In this document: positions 56,209 through 64,000 of the stretch, in pieces
Layout of the letters: each line of letters starts with the position of its first letter
How positions within the stretch are numbered: the stretch's first letter is position 1
Source: Antedon mediterranea
Lineage: Eukaryota; Echinodermata; Crinoidea; Comatulida; Antedonidae
Direction of reading: 5' to 3'
Length of the DNA: 64,000 nucleotides
Assembly: GCF_964355755.1 (NCBI RefSeq)
Contig: NC_092676.1
Coordinates: 16,968,288 to 17,032,287 of the forward strand
The notes under the pieces: generated by a model
The model's database searches: none
What the model was told of the DNA's origin: nothing
Seen by the model: only the letters and a program-made list of their open reading frames with translations
Translations under genes and position numbers: made by a program

Positions 56209-58830
56209 TTAATTAAGGTTATTCTCTTTATCTTTTCCCTTCTGGTTCCCCATAGGAACGTATATAATACGTTTTGTTTTTAATTCTATTTGTTTAACTA
56301 TATCTTTGGGAACATCAATTATACTTGCGTTATATATAAACTTAGACAATGCAAGTGTTTTAATAATAGTTATTTTACCAAAAAAGGTAAGATTCCTTCT
56401 TTTCCATAAATTTAATACGTTTTCTAGGTTGGTAATTTTTTTGTCCCAGTTTCTCTTTTCACATAAATGCTTATTGTAACCTATATGGATTCCTAAAAAT
56501 TTAACAGGTTCACTAGTCCATGTAATATCTAATGGTTTTGAAACACTATTTTCGTTTACACCAATCCACATACCATTTGTCTTTTTTCTATTTAATGTTA
56601 ACCCTGAAACACTACAAAAAGACTCAATCTCATTAAAGAAATATTTTAAACTACCTTCGTCATGTGAAAAAATTACGGTGTCATCCGCTAATTGAGCAAT
56701 TTTAACGATATTATCATCATCGTCATTGCTATTAGGTAACGTAATTCCTATACATTTAGAATTATTTCTGATATTTACTGCCATTATTTCTGATACCAGA
56801 ATAAATAGCAAAGCAGATAATGGGCAGCCTTGCCTCACACCACACTCCATTTTAAACTTTTCTGACAACCATCCGTTGTTTACTATGACACATTCTGTTT
56901 CTTTATACATAACCTTTATCCATTTGATAAATGAATTTCCAAAACCAAAGAGTTTTAAAACCTTAAACAGCAGTATTCTGTCTATTGAGTCGAAAGCTTT
57001 CGCATAATCAAGAAAAACAATAGCACCTGTCATACTTTTTGCTTTTGTGTAGTCTAGTATGTCGTTTACCAGTCTTACATTTTCTCCTCCAAACCTTTTC
57101 TTAATATAACCTTTTTGATCTTCATTTATAATGGAACCTATAACGTTGTGTAACCTATTAGCTAGAATGTGAGCCAATATTTTATAATCCACATTAAGTA
57201 GTGTTATTGGTCTCCAATTGTTTAGGTTTTCCCTCTGTCCATTTTTGTATAAAAGATTAATAATACCTCTTCTTTGTGTTGTTGATAACATGCCTTTAAC
57301 AAAGCTATAATTCAATGAATCACACAATAAATATTTTACATTCTCCCAAAATGTACGATAAAATTCTACACTTAATCCATCAATACCAGGACTCTTATTT
57401 ATTTTCATTTTAAAAATCGTTTTTGTGCATTCTTCGACTGTTACAAGACCTTCACATTTTATTACATCTTCCTCTAACAACGTTTTTAATTTTGTGTGCT
57501 TTAGATATTTGTTCATATCGTTTAGAGGTATTTCTTTATTAGAGTATATGTTTTTATAAAATAGAACTTCTTCTTTCAGAATTTCATCATTGTTAGATGT
57601 ATATTTTCCATTACTTTTTAAAACAGATTTAATGTGTTTTCTTTTAGCATTATTCTTTTCTAACCCTAAGAAGAATTTATTATTTTTTTCTCCTTTTTCA
57701 AACCAATCAATTCTGGATCTGACAATTGCACCTTTTGCTTCAACTAAATATATGCTCTCTAAGTTATCCCTTTTTGTAATTAATTGTTTTTCGATTCTTT
57801 CATCGTATACTTGATTAAGCTTTTGTGTAAGCTCGTTGACTTCTTTTATTAAGCTTACTTTATCCAAATTTCTTTCCATTTTCTTTTTTTTACAAAATTT
57901 TACAGAACATTCTTTTATTTTTACTTTAAGTAATTCCCAGAGCACGTCTGGTCTCAGATTGTTTTCATTTTTTTTTGTATTTTCAATTATTCCTTTTATT
58001 TTTCGGACGTATTCTTTATCGTTTAGGATACTATTGTTGATTTTCCATACTCCTGGACCTCTTTTTTCTTGATGTTGATCATTGGATATTTTTAGTGATA
58101 TGGCCTGATGATCTGAGCATATCGAAGGTCTAATGTCTGTAGACAAAACATCACCATTTTTATTGAGGGAACTCGATATGCACCAAAAATCGAGTCTTCT
58201 ATATGTATCTGTCCTTCTCCATGTAAACTGTGTTTTATTTTTATTGTTATGTCTCCATATATCGATTAAGTTATGTTTAGTCATACATTTTTTTAAAGCA
58301 GACGGTGAACTGTCATATAGATTTACACTATTTTTCTGATCCAATTTTCTATCTAAGATACAATTCATATCTCCTCCAATAATTATAAATTCGTCATTGG
58401 TAATACTTAAGTTATCAATCTTTCTTTCTAATTTATTAAAAAAGAGATACCTTTCTTTGTAATTGTTGGGTGCATATATGTTAAAGAAGTAAAACATTTT
58501 ATCATTATATTTTACTCTAAGGATGATCAGTCTACCCTCATCATCACTATATTTGCACTCAATATCGTTGGGATCAAACCCTGATTTAAAAAATATTGAG
58601 ACGCCTCTACTTTTCGTCGTTCCAAAACTATGATACGATGCGCCTTTCCACAACGTCTTATTATAGTTTACAACATTTTTATCAAGATGCGTTTCTTGTA
58701 GAAAAACAATGTCGAACTTTTGGTCATCTAACCAATTGAATATCTTCTTCCTTTTATACTTTTCTCTAATACCTCTAACATTTAGAGATATTAAATGTAG
58801 AGAATTATTTATATTTTTTTGTTTTTTCAT
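56209..58830 (-). CDS. LINE ORF2, endonuclease and reverse transcriptase
   Basis: 873 residues. Endonuclease about 12-245: LHLISLNVRGIREKYK (Asn17), IVFLQETHLD (Glu46), YFFNIYAPNN, IIIGGDMNCILD (152-160), ICSDHQAISL. RT about 450-760: KSPGIDGLSVEFY, NWRPITLLNVDYKILAHIL, DQKGYIKKRFGGENVRLV, FLDYAKAFDSIDR, GVRQGCPLSALLF and the active site QLADDTVIF (about 713). GVRQGCPLS and the following LxFLGIHIG pattern are L1/Tx1-clade features. The frame is then lost (KTKRIIYVPMGN instead of ...FLWG). Only a single-base-type lesion separates it from a complete ORF2. It is preceded by a zinc-knuckle ORF1, as in Tx1-group elements. Confidence 0.9.
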   Translation of the reverse strand: MKKQKNINNSLHLISLNVRGIREKYKRKKIFNWLDDQKFDIVFLQETHLDKNVVNYNKTLWKGASYHSFGTTKSRGVSIFFKSGFDPNDIECKYSDDEGRLIILRVKYNDKMFYFFNIYAPNNYKERYLFFNKLERKIDNLSITNDEFIIIGGDMNCILDRKLDQKNSVNLYDSSPSALKKCMTKHNLIDIWRHNNKNKTQFTWRRTDTYRRLDFWCISSSLNKNGDVLSTDIRPSICSDHQAISLKISNDQHQEKRGPGVWKINNSILNDKEYVRKIKGIIENTKKNENNLRPDVLWELLKVKIKECSVKFCKKKKMERNLDKVSLIKEVNELTQKLNQVYDERIEKQLITKRDNLESIYLVEAKGAIVRSRIDWFEKGEKNNKFFLGLEKNNAKRKHIKSVLKSNGKYTSNNDEILKEEVLFYKNIYSNKEIPLNDMNKYLKHTKLKTLLEEDVIKCEGLVTVEECTKTIFKMKINKSPGIDGLSVEFYRTFWENVKYLLCDSLNYSFVKGMLSTTQRRGIINLLYKNGQRENLNNWRPITLLNVDYKILAHILANRLHNVIGSIINEDQKGYIKKRFGGENVRLVNDILDYTKAKSMTGAIVFLDYAKAFDSIDRILLFKVLKLFGFGNSFIKWIKVMYKETECVIVNNGWLSEKFKMECGVRQGCPLSALLFILVSEIMAVNIRNNSKCIGITLPNSNDDDDNIVKIAQLADDTVIFSHDEGSLKYFFNEIESFCSVSGLTLNRKKTNGMWIGVNENSVSKPLDITWTSEPVKFLGIHIGYNKHLCEKRNWDKKITNLENVLNLWKRRNLTFFGKITIIKTLALSKFIYNASIIDVPKDIVKQIELKTKRIIYVPMGNQKGKDKENNLN

Positions 58831-59048
58831 TCAATATATATGCATATATACAGAATACCTCCTTATATACCCATTGGATGACCAAACACATATAATACAA
58901 AAAATTAACAAACACGCATGTGTTTCTTTCGATATTTTTGTTAAACACCATCATTTTTTTGGGTTTTTTAAAATTATTTAATAAATTAAAAATGTTAAAG
59001 TTAAAACAATGTCAACCATATAGTATCAGTAGAACCAGACAAGCAATT

Positions 59049-60242
59049 TTAACTTACAGAGTCGGATTTCTTGTCCTTTTTTTCTGCGTTTTTTTCTCCA
59101 CTTTCAGTGAGTTTCTTTCTTTTTCCTGCTGCAAAGTTCTCTCTTGCTGTGGTAGCTTGATCTTTAGTACCGGTACTTGCCGGCTCAGCGTTACTAGCAA
59201 TTGCAAAATCAGTGATCGGCCTCAAACCCTTCTTGTTACTACTAATCTTGTCGGTGATTTTATTCAATTGTTCAACGTTGTTTGATTTTTTTTTCTTTTG
59301 TTTCTTTTTTTCGTTCTTGGTTACTTGATGCTCTTTCGTTTCCGTTGATTTGTTACCTTCATCTAATTCGATATAATCTGAGATGTTTTTTGGTTTGTCT
59401 GGTTTGCTTAAAAGTTCTTCTAGGTCTGATTCATTCTGCTCCCTTGCTTCTTGAACATTTTCAATATCCGCTTCTTCATCTTGTTCTATGTCTTGTTTCT
59501 TTTCATTTATTTCTTGCGTATTACTTTCTTCATAATCAACATTGCCATTAATTTGATAAGAGTCTGTTGTATTAGCAACATTATTACAATGCTTTGCCAT
59601 GTGACCAGGTTTACGGCATATGTGGCAGATTGTATTTTCCATCTTTTTGGGGCACTCATATATTTTGTGCCCTACAAGACCACACTGAAAGCATGTTACT
59701 TCAATCTGTTGGTTGCTGTGGAAAAGCCTAGCATTGAAGCTGTTGATCTTAAGAAATCTCGGCAAGCTTCCTTTAAATCGTTCTACAAATACTGCTCGGT
59801 CCCCATTCAAGAAGCGGGATAATTTGCCATTTATTCTGAATTTTACTAGTTGTATCTCTCCAATGATCTTGCATCCGATTTTTTTTAACGAGTCGGTTAT
59901 TTCTTCGTTTCTAACAGACAGTGGTATGTCTTTGACCAGTACTCTTACAGAATTTTCATCTCTATTTATGTATGGGTTCAAGTCGTAGACAGGTACTTGC
60001 TTTCCTTTAATGTTAAGGCCTGCAGTTATTACTTTAACTCTTTCATTATGGTCGTTTATATATATTCGCCATAGGTTTTTCACTTTTTGTGCTCCGATAA
60101 GGTTATCACAGTTCATCACTTTTAATAAGGCAAAGTAGATATCTTCTTCTTTCAGATATTCATCTTCCTTTTTCCGAATGTCATCATCTTTTACAAATAC
60201 TGGTTTAACCCGTTGTATGTTAGGTTGAGTTGATGTCTCCAT
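59049..60242 (-). CDS. LINE ORF1, zinc-knuckle gag-like protein
   Basis: 397 residues. An RRM-like region (about 60-180) with NSVRVLVKDIPLSV is followed by two CCHC knuckles: CFQCGLVGHKIYEC (184-197) and CHICRKPGHMAKHC (206-219). The rest is a long acidic then Lys-rich tail (about 235-397) ending EKNAEKKDKKSDSVS. This is the nucleic-acid-binding ORF1 type of Tx1-group LINEs, distinct from the coiled-coil ORF1 at 35897. Unbroken frame. ORF2 starts 218 bp downstream on the same strand. Confidence 0.88.
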   Translation of the reverse strand: METSTQPNIQRVKPVFVKDDDIRKKEDEYLKEEDIYFALLKVMNCDNLIGAQKVKNLWRIYINDHNERVKVITAGLNIKGKQVPVYDLNPYINRDENSVRVLVKDIPLSVRNEEITDSLKKIGCKIIGEIQLVKFRINGKLSRFLNGDRAVFVERFKGSLPRFLKINSFNARLFHSNQQIEVTCFQCGLVGHKIYECPKKMENTICHICRKPGHMAKHCNNVANTTDSYQINGNVDYEESNTQEINEKKQDIEQDEEADIENVQEAREQNESDLEELLSKPDKPKNISDYIELDEGNKSTETKEHQVTKNEKKKQKKKKSNNVEQLNKITDKISSNKKGLRPITDFAIASNAEPASTGTKDQATTARENFAAGKRKKLTESGEKNAEKKDKKSDSVS

Positions 60243-60420
60243 AGCAACAGACGTTTTTCTTGAACAATGGATGCTTACTAGAGCGTGAAGCGTGCGTACA
60301 AAGGATAGCTAGGCCTTGTTGCTAGAGTGGTTGTCAAGATAAACAATAGCCTTACCCTTGTTTTCTTCGCTGTAGTATTGGCGGTACAATCAAAACGTAG
60401 TCGTGTTCGGGCCTGTACAA

Positions 60421-62202
60421 ATTTACTGCTCAAATAACGTTAAAGAATATCCAAATGTAAAATTTCAAGCTGATATAAGATCTCCTTCAAATGAGTGATT
60501 AGATGTTAGATATACCGTATTTTGATTTCAATCTTACGTTTAGTATTTTTAGATTTTTGAACGTTGGTTTTCTTTAAGTACTTGTACTTTAAAACGCCAC
60601 CATCGATCATTGTTCATGATTTATGTTCTCAAATAAAATTAAACATTTGAAGAGTTCTGGTATCTTTTCTTGTACTAAAGTTAACATGTTCAATATTATA
60701 ATAAGAGAATTTTTCTATTTTCGTTTTATGTCAAATATTCATTTGCGTAAATCGTATTTGTGATCAAAAAGTCAATATATGGCACACATGGCGTATCATA
60801 AAGAATTACAATACACGCACAACTTAGCCAGTCTAACAACGAACTTTCACGATGGGAATATCATTCTATATAATATTATTACGCCATGAAACCACGCATA
60901 AAGCTCTATCTACACTATCAAACTAGTTTGACCAAAAAAAAGAGTGTTGTATGTCCAAATATGGTAGTGACATCATCACTTTTTTTGTCACATAAAACTT
61001 GATAGTGTAGACAGAACAAAATCATTTTTAAATTGTCTTTTTATACGGTATAAAAATGTTATATTGCCATGTATCAGTTTCCAATTTTGATCCATTAAAT
61101 TGTTATTTTGACTAAAATGTTCTTCACTGATAATTACTGTTATGGTTTTAAAATAAATCTTTCACATAACGAAGCACTTAAATGTAGTCTTAATTGCAGG
61201 TTTAATCTCAACACATAGAAACCTATGAGATTGTAATTATATATACTCTATCATTCTCTATTATTTCATTTAGCTGAATAGAAAGAAAGAATGAATAGAA
61301 AAGGTAACAAAATGCAATGTTATTTCCGAGCATATAAACCGTACCACTAAGCAATGTCTGAAATATAACAAGTAACTTATTTTACTTGGCTTGGCAGCAT
61401 GATGGTCGTAAACTAAAAGTGTGAAAACAAAAGTTTAAAACTCCCTCATTATAGGCCACCATTCATTTTCTATGCTTAAATTCCAAAATAGGGCACAGCA
61501 TTACACAACTATTATACAGAACTTTTCAACAAGCATGGTAATTAAGAATTATTAATTTACTTGTCAGCATGATGGACGTACCGTTTAATTAAAATTGATG
61601 TGATCTGTCATGGTGAAATTTGTTTTTAATGTTGTGGTCTCTTTGAACAAATGGATAGAAAAGAACATTAAACTTAGTTATTGAGAACTCTCTTATTGTA
61701 CTACTATCAATGCTTATGACAAATACGAAAACAGGGCGAAGAAATACAACACCGATAAAGCACTTTAAAGCGAAGTAAGTTTATCATACAATTAGAATGA
61801 TTGATGGATGATTAATTGCATTTTTCAGTGTTATCTGTCATTGTAAATAATGTTATATTGAAGTCTATTGAACGAGTTACATTTTAATTTAGACCACTGA
61901 CAATGTTATATTCATTACTTTTCTCTTCAACCCTTGTAAATGTTACGCATTGTGGGTATTATCATCTCTATAAAGACGTCATCGTGAGTATAACAGGATA
62001 ATCAAGGTAAAGATACAGTCCACACGAATTATTTGGTAACGTGAATATTTATTTCAGACTAATCGAATGATGAATCTGTATTGTTTTGTTCTTGATAGCA
62101 ACATTTTCCACGTTTTACTAGTATAGTGTAGGTGTTTCTTTTACAACATTGCCTCAACTGATATTAATTATGTTAACGTATATTTTTTTCTTATAGGTAA
62201 AT
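60421..62202. other. Spacer upstream of LamG copy B
   Basis: 60779-60801 carries GGCACACATGGCGTATCATA, related to words at 19868 and 20777. 60909-61011 is a small MITE. The final 137 bp match the flank of copy A and end in TTTTTTTCTTATAG, a splice acceptor. Otherwise AT-rich with no gene. Confidence 0.45.
60909..61011. mobile_element. 103-bp MITE with TCTACACTATCAA ends
   Basis: TCTACACTATCAA at the left and its exact inverse TTGATAGTGTAGA at the right. No flanking duplication is clear. Confidence 0.7.
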
Positions 62203-62967
62203 ATGAAGTTCCAATGTATATTGTTGGTTGTGTTAATGGTCAACTGTATTCATCTTGGCCACTGTAATTGTGGTATTAAAAATACAGAAGAGACTTCTCG
62301 GCAGTCAGGCGGAAAATTTGTCAAAAAGTGCGTCAATTATAATAATAAAAATAAAAAACCGAAGACGGTTTTTCGTTTCAATAAAAAACATCTAATGGTG
62401 CACTATGGATTTGAAAATAATTCAAATGATGCGTCCGGAAATAATATACATCTCCATGTCGCAGGTTCTACCTCCTACTCAAAAGGAGTTGTTGGAAATG
62501 CACTCCGATTTGATGGTTATAACTACGCTGTCACCTTCGCATTATCGAGTTTCCCTTGCGATTTTGGAATAGGTTTCACTATTAGTTTATGGTTTAAAGA
62601 TGAAAGTTCAGTGCAAAGCAGACATAGTCGCATAGTTATTTTCAATACATATCTTGGCGATTTTCTGGGGATAGATGTCACGGACAATAATTTTGTTATG
62701 AGCCAAGATATGCCTGGCTACGATTATGAAAGTATTATTGTTTCAATAGGAAATGAATGGATCCATGTTGTGTTGGTGTTCAACAACAATTCTTATGAAG
62801 TTTATATTAATGGAACCTGGAGGTCGCAATTCCCTTGCAGAACGCAATGCTCCATTAGTTGTTCAGCCTATATTACGTTTGGAAACACGTTACATGGATT
62901 TATAGATGAAGTAATTATTTTAAACACAACATTGTCATCTGAAGAAGTGTCAAATTTGATAGAATAA
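62203..62967 (+). CDS. Secreted LamG-domain protein, copy B (intact)
   Basis: 254 residues in one exon, ATG seven bases after a TTATAG acceptor. A signal peptide covers 1-21 (cleavage likely at GHC/N). A Cys- and Lys-rich linker (22-60) leads into a LamG_3/pentraxin-type jelly-roll: LMVHYGFENN (64-73), GVVGNALRFDG (95-105), FTISLWFKDESS (125-136), NEWIHVVLVFNNNSYEVYIN (184-203), GFIDEVIILNTTLSSEEVSN (232-251). A CRTQCSISC cluster (212-220) may form disulfides. Several NxT/S sites. No transmembrane segment, so it is probably exported. Family knowledge: this fold binds sugars, proteins or calcium; the ligand cannot be told. It is the only intact member of a three-copy array (copies A and C are pseudogenes). 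Confidence 0.9.
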   Translation: MKFQCILLVVLMVNCIHLGHCNCGIKNTEETSRQSGGKFVKKCVNYNNKNKKPKTVFRFNKKHLMVHYGFENNSNDASGNNIHLHVAGSTSYSKGVVGNALRFDGYNYAVTFALSSFPCDFGIGFTISLWFKDESSVQSRHSRIVIFNTYLGDFLGIDVTDNNFVMSQDMPGYDYESIIVSIGNEWIHVVLVFNNNSYEVYINGTWRSQFPCRTQCSISCSAYITFGNTLHGFIDEVIILNTTLSSEEVSNLIE

Positions 62968-63259
62968 TGGTTCAGAAATACGTGATATATCACACACACG
63001 ATATTAACTCATTGAAGACTTTGAGAATGAGAGACGATTGAAGAGGAGATGATTACTAGAAAAACTTGGGGATGTCATAATTTCGGCATAGAATATCCTC
63101 GATTTAATTTTAATTAAGAACAAAATAAAAATATACTGTTTGAAGGTTTTGTCGACTTTTCGATCAATAAACTTCGATCGTCCGTCGTAATTAGTGAGAA
63201 TGCAGAAACGCCACGAGAACGTTGATAAACACAACAGTTCTTTTCAGAACTACATAGTA

Positions 63260-63694
63260 AAAAAGAGGAATTGTTGGAAATTCTCTCCAATTGGATGGGT
63301 AACAGCATCATCTACTCTATAATATCTAGTTTGAATCCATTCAATTTTGGACGAAATGTCTCTGAGTTTTTTGATGGTTTAAAGATATGAATTCGTGGTA
63401 AACAGAAATATTACAATATGGCCTACATGTATTCAGCGTGGCGTTCTGATAATAAAATACTGATTTTCGTAAACAATTAGAATGCTAAATATTACCTCTG
63501 ATTTAAGAGATGAATGGTATCACATGGTCTTGTTGTTTATAAACTACAGTTTCGTCGTTTATATTGATGGCACATTGAACATAGAATTACCGTGCTCAGA
63601 TTGCTCCAATAATTGTTCGCAAAATCACTAAGATGAAGTAATTATTTTTAGTAAAACATTGTCATCTGAGGGAATGTCACATTTTATAAAATAA
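63260..63694 (+). pseudogene. Secreted LamG-domain protein, copy C, remnant
   Basis: In shifting frames the sequence matches copy B: GIVGNSLQLDG, IISSLNPFNFGRNVSEFF, DGLKI stop, then ITSDLRDEWYHMVLLFINYS, FVVYIDGTLNIELPCSDC and DEVIIFSKTLSSEGMSHFIK to TAA at 63694. The signal-peptide part and the first third of the domain are missing, and there are at least three frameshifts or stops. The 3' flank also resembles that of copies A and B (GATATCACACAC-like and GAAGAGGAG-like words). It is 0.3 kb downstream of copy B in the same orientation, so the array arose by tandem duplication. Confidence 0.8.
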
Positions 63695-64000
63695 TTGTTC
63701 AGGAGTGATGCGTATATGACATACACTCATCAGACAGTTGAATGATTTTGAAGAAGGGAGGTGATTCCAGGTGTACGATTATAGACAAACTCCCGGATGA
63801 TGTATGATTTCGGTTTCTGAACGGTATAAGTGAGATTCGTTTATTCAGTGTCATTAACTAGTCTATTAGAAACAGAGCTGACAGTAATATACTACGAATG
63901 ATTCCAAATTACTTTGTCAGTATCATGAATTGTAAAGTTCCCATTACGCGCACCTTAAGTAAAAATCACTTGTGTTGTTTGTTACGCGTATTGTATATGT
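63695..64000. other. 3' flank of LamG copy C
   Basis: Diverged counterpart of the copy B flank, then sequence with no recognised feature to the window end. Confidence 0.35.

Larger units (their letters stand above)
54334..60420 (-). mobile_element. Full-length L1/Tx1-like LINE
   Basis: Minus-strand order: probable 5' UTR (60420-60243), ORF1 (60242-59049), a 218-bp gap, ORF2 (58830-55020, one frameshift near 56210-56280), 3' UTR, and a poly-A tail seen as about 20 T at 54335-54355. Just before the tail the minus strand can form a hairpin, GTGGGAAGACCCCAC. Only one disabling change noted. The 5' limit is approximate. Confidence 0.87.

Noticed and set aside
1-64000. tRNA, rRNA or snRNA genes
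   Set aside because: I looked for GGTTCGAATCC-type B boxes and other RNA landmarks on both strands and found none convincing; weak snRNA or miRNA genes cannot be excluded by eye.

Overview
The window is AT-rich animal nuclear DNA. It has spliceosomal introns (polypyrimidine-AG acceptors, GTAAG donors), a metazoan plastin, a class A GPCR, a TRIM protein with a filamin repeat and secreted LamG-fold proteins, spread among many LINEs, LTR and DNA transposons, MITEs and satellites. This repertoire, and the many TAGGCCTA octamers, make me favour a marine deuterostome, probably an echinoderm. The clade is an inference, not a reading.

Layout. 1-6.6 kb: the last three coding exons of a plastin/fimbrin gene (+). 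A deleted L1/Tx1-like LINE lies just upstream of the first visible exon, two nested hAT-like elements fill the next intron, and a long hairpin element with a LINE tail inside it fills the last one. 6.6-13.2 kb: gene-free, with MITE families and a 408-bp element flanked by a perfect 5-bp duplication. 13.2-14.7 kb: a rhodopsin-family GPCR (-), whose coding part lies in one exon. 15.8-17.35 kb: a 46-bp satellite of 33 units with an internal 12-unit duplication. 17.4-33 kb: mostly unannotatable AT-rich DNA with MITEs, decayed LINE pieces and two unusual degenerate tandem arrays near 31-32 kb. 33.2-34.8 kb: a TRIM45-like RING/B-box/coiled-coil/filamin gene (+). 35.9-40.7 kb: a LINE of the CR1/Jockey group with both ORFs open and a G-rich tract between them.

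43.3-63.7 kb: a tandem array of three secreted LamG-domain genes. Copy A is a pseudogene split by an 8.3-kb insertion. Copy B (62.2 kb) is intact. Copy C (63.3 kb) is a decayed remnant not visible as an ORF. The insertion in copy A is a four-level nest: a hAT-like element contains an LTR retrotransposon with 790-bp LTRs and only gag-protease plus a short pol tail, and each LTR is itself broken by a different DNA element (a foldback with a 9-bp duplication, and a 5-bp-duplication element). Between copies A and B sits a full-length L1/Tx1-like LINE (54.3-60.2 kb, -) with a zinc-knuckle ORF1 and an ORF2 carrying one frameshift.

The host genes do not form a shared pathway; plastin bundles actin, the GPCR signals at the membrane, and the TRIM protein is a probable E3 ligase. 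The most notable structure is the LamG array and the dated sequence of insertions inside it. I found no convincing rRNA, tRNA, CRISPR or prokaryotic-type operon.
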